Origin: Sphingomicrobium astaxanthinifaciens
GTDB lineage: Bacteria > Pseudomonadota > Alphaproteobacteria > Sphingomonadales > Sphingomonadaceae
Direction: 5' to 3'
Assembly: GCF_022865105.1 (NCBI RefSeq)
Contig: NZ_JAKNYM010000001.1
Location: forward strand, 372,001 to 436,000
DNA: 64,000 nucleotides
The notes under the pieces: generated by a model
What the model saw: only the letters and a program-made list of their open reading frames with translations
What the model was told of the DNA's origin: nothing
The model's database searches: none
Shown: in pieces, positions 1 through 8,548 of the stretch
Layout of the letters: the number at the start of each line of letters is the position of its first letter
Position numbering within the stretch: position 1 is the first letter of the stretch
Program-made: the position numbers and the translations under genes

Positions 1-2
1 AC

Positions 3-638
3 CTGCGGGTCGGCAACCGGCGCTATGCGCGCTCGAACCGGAGCTATGGCGCGACCACGCTGACCAGCAGCCATGTCGAGCGGCTCAAGACCCGGCTCAA
101 GCTGTCCTATCGCGGCAAGCACGGGACCGTGCGCGACATCACCATCACCGACCCCGCGCTGGTGCGCATCGTCGGCGAATGCCACGAGCTGCCGGGGCAG
201 CACCTATTCCAATATGTCGGCGAGGACGGCGCGCCGCGGCAGGTCGACAGCAATGAAGTCAACGACTTCCTCAAGGCGACCGCGCGCGCGCCGGTGACGG
301 CCAAGCATTTCCGCACCTGGGGCGCGAGCGCGATGGCGGTCGAGGAACTGCTCGCCGCGCTGGGCGAGGAGGGGCCGGTGACGCTCAAGCGGATCGTCGA
401 ACCGGTCGCGCAGGCGCTCGGCAACACCCCCGCGGTGACCCGCGCCTCCTATATCCACCCCGCCATCCTCGAGGCAATCAAGGAGCGCCCGACCGACCCG
501 CTCGCGGGGATCCGCCGCCCGCGCCGCGCGCGCCGCCGCATGAGCCGCGAGGAAAGCCTGCTCCTCGCCATGCTCGACGCGCACGGGCCGCCGCCGAGCT
601 GGCAGCGGCGGCTCGCGCGCCGCTTCCTCGGCCGCTGA
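3..638 (+). CDS. DNA topoisomerase IB, C-terminal part (partial at left edge)
   Basis: This is the C-terminal ~211 residues of a type IB (eukaryote/poxvirus-like) DNA topoisomerase, which relaxes supercoils through a 3'-phosphotyrosyl intermediate. The reading frame is open from base 3, so the start lies outside the window. Visible family features are the DFLKATARAPVTAKHFRTWG stretch, which carries the catalytic core, and SYIHP near the C-terminus, where the Tyr (codon 450-452) is the expected nucleophile. A basic, Arg-rich tail follows. The MscS gene starts 39 bases downstream on the same strand. The identification is secure; the N-terminus cannot be judged. Confidence 0.9.
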   Translation: MRVGNRRYARSNRSYGATTLTSSHVERLKTRLKLSYRGKHGTVRDITITDPALVRIVGECHELPGQHLFQYVGEDGAPRQVDSNEVNDFLKATARAPVTAKHFRTWGASAMAVEELLAALGEEGPVTLKRIVEPVAQALGNTPAVTRASYIHPAILEAIKERPTDPLAGIRRPRRARRRMSREESLLLAMLDAHGPPPSWQRRLARRFLGR

Positions 639-677
639 GGTTGAAACTTGGCGCCATCCCCGCCACACAAGGCCGCG

Positions 678-2006
678 ATGACCCAGACTTCGCAGAACAC
701 GCTCGACCACGCCGCCGAGATCCTGACCGCCGACGAAGCCTCCCTCGAGGAGACGGTCGAGAGCCTCGAACGCCCGGTGTCGGGCACGATCGACTGGCTC
801 GTCGACTATTGGGAAGAGCTGCTGATCGGCGGCGTCGTGGCGCTCGGCCTTGCCGGGATCCTGCTGATCCTGCGCTCGCTCGGACGGCGCTATCGCAAGG
901 CGACCAAGGATCGCACCAGCTGGAAGGGGATCGTGGCGGGCGTGCTCGCCAAGACCACCCTCACCTTCATGCTGGTCACCAGCTTCTTCATTGTCGTCAG
1001 CCACACCGAGATCCCCGCCAACCTCGAACGCATCTTCGAGATCGCCTTCATCGTCTCGGCCACGCTGCAGGGCGCGATCTGGGCGCGCGAGCTGATCATC
1101 GGGGTGATCAAATCGAAAGCCGCGACCGAGGAGGACGATCCCGACAGCACGCTGGGCAATGCGCTCAACATCATCCGCGTGCTGGTCAACGTGGCGGTCT
1201 TCGCCATCGCCATCATCGTCATCCTCGACAACCTCGGGGTCGACGTCACCACGCTGGTCGCGGGGCTGGGGATCGGCGGTATCGCCATCGGCCTTGCCGC
1301 GCAGGGCATCTTCTCCGACCTCTTCGCCGCGCTCTCGATCGTGTTCGACCGCCCCTTCCGCCGCGGCGACGTGATCAATTACGGCGGCGCCGCCGGCACC
1401 TTCGGCACGGTCGAGAAGATCGGGCTCAAGACCACCCGCCTGCGCGCCCCCTCGGGCGAGCTGGTGGTCATCGGCAATACCCAGCTGCTCGAGCAGGAAG
1501 TGAAGAATATCGCGCTGGCCGAGCGCCGCCGCGTCGAGATCCCCTTCGGCGTCATCTACCAGACCCCGCCCGAGCTGCTCGGGCGGATGAAGGCGCTGGT
1601 CGAGAGCACCATCGCCGACCATGAGGACATCACCCCGGTGCGCACCATCTGCACGGGCTTTGGCGACTCATCGATCGACTTCCTCTTCATCTACGACCAT
1701 TACACCACCGACTATGAAGAGCTGGTCGGCGCCAAGAGCCTCGTCCTGATCGCCATCACCCGGCTGTTCGCCGAGCAGGGCATCGAGTTCGCCTATCCCA
1801 CCCAGACCACCTTCACCTCGGCGCCCGACGGCACGATGATCATGCCCTATCCCGAAAACGGCTTCCGGCTGGTCGAGGAAGAGGCCGCGCCCGCCCCGTC
1901 CCGCCCGCTCCCGTCGGCCGCGACCAGCGTGAAGAAGGCGCCGCCGCGCGGCGACGGCGACATCGAGGGACCGGGCGCCAGCGATACCGGCGGCAGCGAG
2001 GGCTGA
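678..2006 (+). CDS. MscS-family mechanosensitive ion channel
   Basis: A 442-residue inner-membrane protein of the small-conductance mechanosensitive channel family, which releases solutes on hypo-osmotic shock. After a ~50-residue acidic cytoplasmic N-terminus there are about four hydrophobic segments. The pore-lining helix and beta domain are recognisable from the Gly/Ala-rich run GLGIGGIAIGLAAQGIFSDL followed by FDRPFRRGDVI, the MscS signature. The C-terminus ends in a Pro/Gly-rich disordered tail of ~50 residues. I chose the ATG at 678 over an upstream TTG at 648 because the intervening codons read as low-complexity sequence. No strong ribosome binding site is visible for either. Confidence 0.9.
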   Translation: MTQTSQNTLDHAAEILTADEASLEETVESLERPVSGTIDWLVDYWEELLIGGVVALGLAGILLILRSLGRRYRKATKDRTSWKGIVAGVLAKTTLTFMLVTSFFIVVSHTEIPANLERIFEIAFIVSATLQGAIWARELIIGVIKSKAATEEDDPDSTLGNALNIIRVLVNVAVFAIAIIVILDNLGVDVTTLVAGLGIGGIAIGLAAQGIFSDLFAALSIVFDRPFRRGDVINYGGAAGTFGTVEKIGLKTTRLRAPSGELVVIGNTQLLEQEVKNIALAERRRVEIPFGVIYQTPPELLGRMKALVESTIADHEDITPVRTICTGFGDSSIDFLFIYDHYTTDYEELVGAKSLVLIAITRLFAEQGIEFAYPTQTTFTSAPDGTMIMPYPENGFRLVEEEAAPAPSRPLPSAATSVKKAPPRGDGDIEGPGASDTGGSEG

Positions 2007-2184
2007 GCATAGCGCGTTCGGGCTTGGCGCTGCCGCCGAGCGACCGCCCCGCCCCCGCGACCCGGGCGCGCGTGCGGTCCCGGCCCTGCCGCCCCGTCGG
2101 GCGCCCGGCAACAGTTTCACCGCGAAACCCACTTGTGTTGACGTTTACGTTAAGGTAGCCCTCCAGCCCGAGGAGAGTGCGCCC

Positions 2185-2640
2185 ATGCCCGTTGCTTCCA
2201 TCGATGACATCCGCGCCGCCGTCGGCAGCGAGATTGGCACGTCCGACTGGATCACCGTCGATCAGCAGCGTATCACCGCCTTCGCCGAGGCGACCGAGGA
2301 CCGGCAGTTCATCCACACCGACCCCGCGCTCGCCGCGCAGACCCCCTTCGGCGGCACCATCGCGCACGGCTTCCTCAGCCTGTCGCTCCTCAGCCGCATG
2401 GGTGCCGACGTCATGCTCGTGCCCGCCACCACCAGGATGGCGGTCAATTACGGGCTCGAGAAGGTCCGCTTCCTCGCCCCCGTGGCCGCAGGGAAAAAAG
2501 TGCGCGGCCGGTTCGTTCTCACGAACATGACGCAAAAGGCCCCCGGCCAGCTCCTCATGCATTACAATGTCACCGTCGAGATCGACGGCGAAGACAAGCC
2601 CGCCCTCATCGCCGACTGGCTCGGCCTCATCATCATCTAG
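2185..2640 (+). CDS. MaoC-family (R)-specific enoyl-CoA hydratase-like protein
   Basis: A 151-residue single hot-dog-fold MaoC-like hydratase, predicted to hydrate 2-enoyl-CoA to (R)-3-hydroxyacyl-CoA. The catalytic core is visible as [13 protein letters not shown] followed by [16 protein letters not shown], which supplies the family's Asp/His dyad (hydratase 2 motif). The start is preceded by a good ribosome binding site (GAGGAG). A thiolase gene begins 11 bases after the stop, so the two are probably co-transcribed and handle short-chain acyl-CoA. With a PHA depolymerase gene about 4.5 kb away, supply of PHA precursors is possible but is inference. Confidence 0.9.
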   Translation: MPVASIDDIRAAVGSEIGTSDWITVDQQRITAFAEATEDRQFIHTDPALAAQTPFGGTIAHGFLSLSLLSRMGADVMLVPATTRMAVNYGLEKVRFLAPVAAGKKVRGRFVLTNMTQKAPGQLLMHYNVTVEIDGEDKPALIADWLGLIII

Positions 2641-2651
2641 GAGAAGAAACC

Positions 2652-3833
2652 ATGTCCCGCGATGCCGTTATCGTCTCGACCGCGCGTACCCCCATCGGCC
2701 GCGCCTACAAGGGCGCCTTCAACATGACCCACGGCGCCACCTTGGGCAGCTACAGCCTCGCCCCCGCGATCGAGCGCGCCAAGATCGAGGCGGGCGAGAT
2801 CGACGATGTCGTCTGGGGCGCGGTGCTCACGCAGGGCACCCAGTTCGGCAACATCGGCCGCCAGGTCGCGCTGCGCGCCGGCTGCCCCGTCTCGGTCGCG
2901 GGGATGACCATCGACCGCCAATGCTCCTCGGGGCTGATGGCGATCGCCACCGCCGCCAAGCAGGTGATCACCGACAAGATGCAGATCGTCGCCGCGGGCG
3001 GGCAGGATTCGATCTCGATGGTCCAGACCCCCGAGATGCGCGTCGCGATGGACCCCGAGCTCGTCAAGATGCACCCGGCGACCTACATGCCGATGCTCCA
3101 GACCGCCGAGACGGTCGCGGAGCGCTACGGCATCAGCCGCGAGGCCATGGACGAATATGCGCTCCAGTCGCAGCAGCGCACCGCCGCCGCGCAGGACGCG
3201 GGCAAGTTCGACGACGAGATCGTCGCCGTCACCACCACCATGGGGGTGAAGGACAAGGAAACCGGCAAGATCTCGACGCAGGAAGTCACCATCGAGAAGG
3301 ACGAGGGCAACCGCCCCGGCACCACGCTCGAGGGGCTCCAGCAGCTCCAGCCGGTGCTCGGCCCGGGCACCCACATCACCGCGGGCAACGCCAGCCAGCT
3401 CTCGGACGGCTCGTCGGCCTGCATCGTCATGGAAGCGGGCGAAGCCTCGAGGCGCGGGCTCGAACCGCTCGGTCGCTATGTCGGCATGGCGGTCGCGGGC
3501 ACCGAGCCCGACGAGATGGGCATCGGTCCCGTCTACGCCATCCCCAAGCTGCTCGAGCAGACCGGGGTGAAGATGGACGAGATCGGGCTGTGGGAACTCA
3601 ACGAGGCCTTCGCGGTGCAGGTGCTCTACTGCCGCGACAAGCTGGGCATCGACAATGACATCCTCAACGTCAACGGCGGCTCGATCTCGATCGGCCATCC
3701 CTATGGCATGACCGGCGCGCGCTGCACCGGCCACGCGCTGATCGAAGGCAAGCGCCGCGGCGCCAAATATGTCGTCGTCACCATGTGCGTGGGCGGCGGC
3801 ATGGGCGCGGCCGGGCTGTTCGAGGTCTTCTAG
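2652..3833 (+). CDS. Acetyl-CoA acetyltransferase (thiolase)
   Basis: A 393-residue thiolase of normal length, condensing or cleaving acyl-CoA (acetoacetyl-CoA or 3-ketoacyl-CoA). The nucleophilic Cys91 sits in DRQCSSG. The NEAF motif (Asn317), the GHP motif (His349) and the second catalytic Cys379 in CVGGGMG are all intact. An AGGAG-type ribosome binding site precedes the ATG. It follows the MaoC gene by 11 bases, so an operon for acyl-CoA metabolism is likely. Sequence alone does not separate a biosynthetic PhaA-type from a degradative FadA-type role. Confidence 0.93.
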   Translation: MSRDAVIVSTARTPIGRAYKGAFNMTHGATLGSYSLAPAIERAKIEAGEIDDVVWGAVLTQGTQFGNIGRQVALRAGCPVSVAGMTIDRQCSSGLMAIATAAKQVITDKMQIVAAGGQDSISMVQTPEMRVAMDPELVKMHPATYMPMLQTAETVAERYGISREAMDEYALQSQQRTAAAQDAGKFDDEIVAVTTTMGVKDKETGKISTQEVTIEKDEGNRPGTTLEGLQQLQPVLGPGTHITAGNASQLSDGSSACIVMEAGEASRRGLEPLGRYVGMAVAGTEPDEMGIGPVYAIPKLLEQTGVKMDEIGLWELNEAFAVQVLYCRDKLGIDNDILNVNGGSISIGHPYGMTGARCTGHALIEGKRRGAKYVVVTMCVGGGMGAAGLFEVF

Positions 3834-4083
3834 CCGCGCGCGGCGGCGCGGCGCGCCGGACAAAGGGGGAGCGACGGTCGCCCGCCGCCCCCCCCCTCTC
3901 TCCACGCCGATCCGGGCGGGGCGCCCGCGACGGCTCCCCCGCGCCGAACCGACCTCGTCGCCTCGCCGATCGACACCGCCTTGCGGCACTGCCTTCCGGT
4001 GCGACGACTACAGATGTAATCGAACGCCCGGGCGCGCGCCAGTCCGCCGGTCGACGCGGGCGCCCCGTTGATCGATCGCCGGC

Positions 4084-5367
4084 TCAGCGTGCGGCGTTAC
4101 CCGCGTGGAGCCGGCCGCGTACCATGACCGCGTCGATGTCCTGGAGGACCGTGACATCGGCATAGGGATCGCCCTCGAAGGCGATGAGATCGGCGCTCAT
4201 CCCCGCCGCGATGCGCCCGACCTCGCGCTCCATCCCGAGGGCGCGCGCCGCGATCGTCGTCGCGCTTTCGAGCGCCTGTCGCGGGGTCATCCCATATTGC
4301 ACGAGCATCTCGAACTCCTCCGCGTTGCGGCCATGCGCGAACACCCCGGCGTCGGTCCCGAAGGCGATCGGCACCCCCAATTCGAGCGCCAGCGCGATCG
4401 GTTTGCCGACCTCGGGCATTACCTCGCGGATCTTCATGTTGACGACCTCGGTATAGGCCCCCTCGGCCATCATCTCGGACACCCCGCGAAAGGCGAGCAG
4501 CGTGGGCACCAGGTAAGTGCCATGCTCGGCCATCGCCGACAGCGCGGCGCGGTCGGCGAAGGTGCCATGGTCGATCGTGTCGATGCCCGCGCGCGCGGCG
4601 ACCTCGACCCCGCGCGCGCCATGCGCGTGCGCCGCCACCTTGAGCCCGAGGCTGTGCGCGGTCTCGGCGATCGCCTCCATCTCGGCGCTGGTGAAATGCG
4701 CCTCGAGCCCACGCCCCTGCTGCGAGAGCACCCCGCCGGTGGCGGTGATCTTGATCACCTCGGCGCCATTCTGGCTGGCGAGCCGCACCTTGGCCGCGCA
4801 TTCGACCGGCCCGGTGCAGGTATAGCCGCTGTCGAGCGCCTCGTTGACCTCCTCGCGAAAGCCGTTGACGTCGCCGTGCCCGCCGATGATCGCGATCGAA
4901 TTGCCCGCCGAGACGATGCGCGGCCCCGGCACCACCCCCTCGGCGGTGGCGCGGCGCAGCATGTGCACGCTCTGGTTCCCGCGCGAGCCGACGTCGCGGA
5001 CCGTGGTGAACCCCGCCTCGAGCGTGGTCTCGGCGTTGACCACCCCGAGAATCACGTTCCACTCGGTCGGCGTGGTCGCGCCCTCCCAGAAATTGCCCGA
5101 GGGATTGCCCGTGAGATGGACGTGGAGGTCGATCAGCCCCGGCATCACCGTCTTGTCCGACCAGTCGTACACGGTGCCGTGGCGCGGCGCCTCGTGCCCC
5201 GGGGTGACCGACAGGATCCGGCCCTCGTCGATGACGATCGTCGCCGGCCCCGTTCCCCCCTCGCCCGCATCGGCGATGAGGTTGCCCGCGAGGATGGTGT
5301 CGGCGGCGAGCGCCGGGGCGGCAAGCGCGGTGGCGGCAGCGAGCATGGCGGCGGTACGGACGATCAT
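4084..5367 (-). CDS. Exported metal-dependent amidohydrolase
   Basis: A 427-residue member of the amidohydrolase superfamily (imidazolonepropionase / Xaa-Pro dipeptidase-like branch), probably periplasmic. The ATG at 5367 has a GGGAGAAG ribosome binding site and opens a clear signal peptide (MIVRTAAMLAAATALAAPALA). Metal ligands are in place: HVH (His82, His84), Lys206 in KITATGG, the HAHG block (His247, His249), DHGTF (His267) and GTDAG (Asp339). Related enzymes act on dipeptides, N-acyl amino acids or organophosphate esters; the substrate cannot be told from sequence. It is convergent with the thiolase and divergent from the DUF4126 gene. Confidence 0.88.
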   Translation of the reverse strand: MIVRTAAMLAAATALAAPALAADTILAGNLIADAGEGGTGPATIVIDEGRILSVTPGHEAPRHGTVYDWSDKTVMPGLIDLHVHLTGNPSGNFWEGATTPTEWNVILGVVNAETTLEAGFTTVRDVGSRGNQSVHMLRRATAEGVVPGPRIVSAGNSIAIIGGHGDVNGFREEVNEALDSGYTCTGPVECAAKVRLASQNGAEVIKITATGGVLSQQGRGLEAHFTSAEMEAIAETAHSLGLKVAAHAHGARGVEVAARAGIDTIDHGTFADRAALSAMAEHGTYLVPTLLAFRGVSEMMAEGAYTEVVNMKIREVMPEVGKPIALALELGVPIAFGTDAGVFAHGRNAEEFEMLVQYGMTPRQALESATTIAARALGMEREVGRIAAGMSADLIAFEGDPYADVTVLQDIDAVMVRGRLHAGNAAR

Positions 5368-5518
5368 GAGCTTCTCCCTGGTCTGCCCGCACCCTTGCGC
5401 GCGGCGGCGCGGCTGGCAAGCGCGCACGCGCGGCGCCGGGCGCAGTGGGGCGTGCGGTGGGGGGCGCGCGGTGGGGGGCGTGCGCAACCCCGCGCCCCCG
5501 CCGCGGGTTGCACCGGGC

Positions 5519-6118
5519 ATGACCCCCGTCGATCTCGTCGCGCTCGCCGCCTCGACCAGCCTGCTCGCGGGCTGGCGGCTCTATCTCGTCACGCTGATCA
5601 CCGGGCTCGGCATGAAGTTCGGCTGGGTCCCGCTGCCCGAGCAGCTCGAGATGCTCCAGGTATTGTCGAACAACTGGGTGCTGGCGATCGCCGCGGGGGG
5701 GACCTTCGCCGAATTCTTCGCCGACAAGATCGCCTGGGTCGACAGCGCGTGGGATTCGATCCACGCGCTCCTGCGCCCGCTCGGCGGGGCGCTGCTCGCG
5801 CTCGCGATCGTCGATGCCGGCGACCCCGCCTTCCAGGTCGCCGCCTTCCTGCTCGGCGGCGGCGCCGCCTTCGCCGCCCACGCGGGCAAGGCCAGCGCGC
5901 GCGCGGCGGTCAACCTGAGCCCCGAGCCGGTATCCAACGTCGTCGTCTCGGCGGGCGAGGATATCGCCACCGGGTCGCTCCTCGCGCTCGCCATCCTCAA
6001 CCCCGTCGCGGCGCTGGTGATCGCGCTGCTCCTGCTCGGGCTGACTGCCTGGCTGGTCCTCGCCGCGCGCCGCGTGCTGGCGCGCCTCTTCGGGAGCGGC
6101 CGCGCGCCGTCCCGCTAG
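5519..6118 (+). CDS. DUF4126-family membrane protein
   Basis: A 199-residue hydrophobic protein that matches my memory of the DUF4126 family, of unknown function. The sequence has several Ala/Leu/Gly-rich membrane segments and the conserved run FAEFFADKIAWVDSAWD near residues 60-77. The ATG at 5519 is the first in a hydrophobic frame; upstream in-frame sequence reads as the antisense of the amidohydrolase. It is transcribed divergently from the amidohydrolase. Its TAG stop shares the four bases CTAG (6115-6118) with the stop of the convergent gene that follows. Confidence 0.8.
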   Translation: MTPVDLVALAASTSLLAGWRLYLVTLITGLGMKFGWVPLPEQLEMLQVLSNNWVLAIAAGGTFAEFFADKIAWVDSAWDSIHALLRPLGGALLALAIVDAGDPAFQVAAFLLGGGAAFAAHAGKASARAAVNLSPEPVSNVVVSAGEDIATGSLLALAILNPVAALVIALLLLGLTAWLVLAARRVLARLFGSGRAPSR

Positions 6119-7107
6119 CGCTTGCCGGGCGGGCGTAGCAGCCGCCCGCCATGGTCGTCGCCGCCGCGCACCGCATCGTTGCGCCCCCCCTCGCGCGCAT
6201 CGCCGACCTTGCGGCTCTCGAGCAGCAGCGGCTCCTCCTCGCGCACGCCGCCCCACAGCAAGGCGTCACGGGCGAGGAATTGCTCGCTCAGCGCGTCGCT
6301 CTTGTTGCCCGCGATGCGCCAGTGGATGGCGGGGGTGATATGGACCGAACGCGCGGGCGCCCCGTTGTGCCCGATGGCGGGTTCGAAGCGCGCCAGCTCG
6401 CGCAGCATGCCGCAGCTGTGCGCCATGAAGATCGCATCGCCCGCGAAGCTGAGCAGCGAGCAATCGACCACCGCGCCGGTCTCGTCGAGCAGCAGCATGG
6501 CGCGGATGATGCCCTCCTCGCCATCGAGCCCGAGGAACTTGGGATAGTTGCGCGCGTGGAAGACCATGCCGTCGCCCTTGGGCCCCTCGGCGAGCCTCCC
6601 CTCGCCCATGTTGTAATAGTCGGCGAGCTGTTCGCGGCAGGCCGACAGCGCCTCGACCACCGGCCCCGTCTGCGTCAGTGCGAAGGCCATCCGCTGCCCC
6701 GCGAACTGCAGGTCGAGCCGCTCGACCCCCGCGAGGTCGCGCAGGTCCTCGGCAAACCAGCTCGTCACCACGCGCCCCGCCTGCTGGTCGGCGTAGCGCA
6801 GCGCGGGCACCTGTTGCGCCGCCCCGTCGAATCCGATGGTTGCCGCACGCGACTGCGTCTTGCCGCGCCACCCCGGCTCGATCAGCGCCAGTTCGTAGCG
6901 CTCGCCGATGAGATTGGGTTTGACGACGAGGTGGTAGGTCTGCTCGCCGACCGCGAAATCGCGCAGCGCGACACAACCGTCCTGGCCGAAATCCACCTGC
7001 CAGCGGGTCGACGGCAAATAGGCCTCCTGCGCCGCCACCGGCGCCGGCATGGCCCCACTCGCGAGCGCCGCCGCCGCCGCCGCCGCGCCCAACATCGACC
7101 GTCCCAT
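6115..7107 (-). CDS. Periplasmic protein with TonB-like C-terminal domain
   Basis: A 330-residue exported protein of unknown function. A signal peptide is evident (an Ala-rich hydrophobic stretch ending APVAAQ). Around residues 205-265 it carries a TonB C-terminal-like segment: G-x-V-x-D/S-C, then C-x-x-L-x-x-x-A-R-F-x-P-A, then I-x-W-R-I. This is the same pattern as in the TonB protein encoded at 14841-15524. Unlike TonB it has no retained membrane anchor or Pro-rich spacer, and it has a long N-terminal domain plus a charged ~70-residue C-terminal tail. Its stop overlaps the convergent DUF4126 stop by four bases. Confidence 0.65.
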   Translation of the reverse strand: MGRSMLGAAAAAAALASGAMPAPVAAQEAYLPSTRWQVDFGQDGCVALRDFAVGEQTYHLVVKPNLIGERYELALIEPGWRGKTQSRAATIGFDGAAQQVPALRYADQQAGRVVTSWFAEDLRDLAGVERLDLQFAGQRMAFALTQTGPVVEALSACREQLADYYNMGEGRLAEGPKGDGMVFHARNYPKFLGLDGEEGIIRAMLLLDETGAVVDCSLLSFAGDAIFMAHSCGMLRELARFEPAIGHNGAPARSVHITPAIHWRIAGNKSDALSEQFLARDALLWGGVREEEPLLLESRKVGDAREGGRNDAVRGGDDHGGRLLRPPGKR

Positions 7108-7179
7108 GCAATCCCCCGCTTCTATCGCTCCTGAGGACCCTAGTCGCGCCGCCGGGCGCCGATCAAGCGCCGCGGGGGG

Positions 7180-8409
7180 TCAGGCGTGGGTGGCGATGAA
7201 TTCCTCGACCACCGGGGCGATCCGGTCGCGCCACTTGCCGCCGTTGAAGATGCCGTAGTGGCCGACCTCCTTGGCGAGCAGGTAGCGCTTCTTGTCCGGC
7301 GCCAGCCCGGTCGCGAGGTCGAGCGCCGCCCTGGTCTGGCCGATCCCCGAGATGTCGTCGCGCTCGCCCTCGATCGCGAGCAGCGCGGTCTCGTCGATCG
7401 CGACGAGATCGACCACCTCGCCCTTGTGCGTGAATTCGCCCCGCGGCAGCAGGTGGCGCTGGAACACCACGTCGACCGTCTGCAGGTAGAATTCGGCGGT
7501 CATGTCGGCGACCGAGCGATACTCCTCGTAGAATTCGCGCGTCTTGTCGGCGCTTTCCTCGTCGCCGACGACGAGATGCTTGAACATCTCCCAGTGGCTG
7601 TTGAGGTGGCTGCCAAGGTTCATCGTCATGAAGCCCGCGAGCTGGAGGAAGCCCGGGTACACCTTGCGCCCCGCGCCGGGATACAGATAGGGCACGGTGG
7701 CGATCGCATTCTGCTGGAACCAGGCGTGCGGGCGCTGGGTGGCGACCGTGTTGACCGCGGTCGGCGCCTCGCGCGTGTCGATCGGCCCGCCCATCATGGT
7801 CAGGCTCTTGGGAGTCGCGGGATGGTCGTCGCGGTTCATGATCGCGCACGCCGCGAAGGCGGGCACGCTCGGCTGGCACACCGCGAGCAGGTGCGGGCGC
7901 TTGCCCGTCTCGGCAAGGATCGCGTCGCAGAACTCGATCAGATAGTCGATATAGCTGTCGAGGTCGAAATGCCCGTCGGAGAGCGGCACCAGCTTGGCAT
8001 CGGCCCAGTCGGTGATGTAGGTCTCGTGCCCCGGCAGCATGCGTTCGACCGTGCCCCGCAACAACGTGGCGAAATGGCCCGACATCGGCGCGACGATCAG
8101 CAGCGGTTCCTGCCCCTCGATCCCCTGCTTGCGAAAATGCAGGAGGTTGCCGAACGGCTTGCGCACCAGCACGTCCTCGTCGACCGCGACGGCGCGCCCC
8201 TCGACCATCGCCTCGTGCAGCCCGAACTCGGGCTTGCCGCGCGGCGCGGCGGCGTGCGCGAACACGTCGAGCCCGGCGGCGACCACCGGCCCCATCGAGC
8301 CATAGCCGAACGGATTGGCGGGATTGTTGAGCCAGCCGGCCCCGAGACCGGCCAGTTTGCTGGCTCCGGCCATCAGCGTGCGCTGCACCTCATAGGCGTC
8401 GTAAAGCAT
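7180..8409 (-). CDS. phaZ: Intracellular polyhydroxyalkanoate depolymerase
   Basis: A 409-residue protein of the intracellular PhaZ family, which mobilises stored polyhydroxybutyrate in the cytoplasm. The nucleophile is a cysteine in the lipase-box-like AVCQPSVP (Cys178), as known for PhaZ1-type enzymes where Cys replaces Ser. An Asp in GERDD and a His in EVGHYGIF complete the expected triad. The N-terminal MLYDAYEVQRTL is typical of the family and fixes the start at 8409, behind AGGAAAC. It is divergent from the ABC exporter. The MaoC-thiolase pair about 4 kb away may feed the same carbon store. Confidence 0.92.
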   Translation of the reverse strand: MLYDAYEVQRTLMAGASKLAGLGAGWLNNPANPFGYGSMGPVVAAGLDVFAHAAAPRGKPEFGLHEAMVEGRAVAVDEDVLVRKPFGNLLHFRKQGIEGQEPLLIVAPMSGHFATLLRGTVERMLPGHETYITDWADAKLVPLSDGHFDLDSYIDYLIEFCDAILAETGKRPHLLAVCQPSVPAFAACAIMNRDDHPATPKSLTMMGGPIDTREAPTAVNTVATQRPHAWFQQNAIATVPYLYPGAGRKVYPGFLQLAGFMTMNLGSHLNSHWEMFKHLVVGDEESADKTREFYEEYRSVADMTAEFYLQTVDVVFQRHLLPRGEFTHKGEVVDLVAIDETALLAIEGERDDISGIGQTRAALDLATGLAPDKKRYLLAKEVGHYGIFNGGKWRDRIAPVVEEFIATHA

Positions 8410-8548
8410 TGAGTTTCCTGAAAGAGGGATCTGGATTGGCAACGCAGCCTAGCGCCCTTTGTGCCGTTGCCAACCCCAAATTTGTGCGCCGCAAAAGCGC
8501 CGTGGCGCTTGGAACCCCCGCGCCGCGCTGCTAGGCGCTCAAGGCAAG

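Noticed and set aside
204-1622. Minus-strand frame of 472 codons opposite topoisomerase IB and MscS
   Set aside because: It is antisense to two recognisable genes, and its composition (Asp/Gly/Arg/His) is that of a shadow frame.
4097-6256. Long minus-strand frame of 719 codons over the amidohydrolase and DUF4126 genes
   Set aside because: It is a frame-shifted shadow of the amidohydrolase gene, Arg/Gly/Ala-rich, while the true frame shows intact catalytic motifs.
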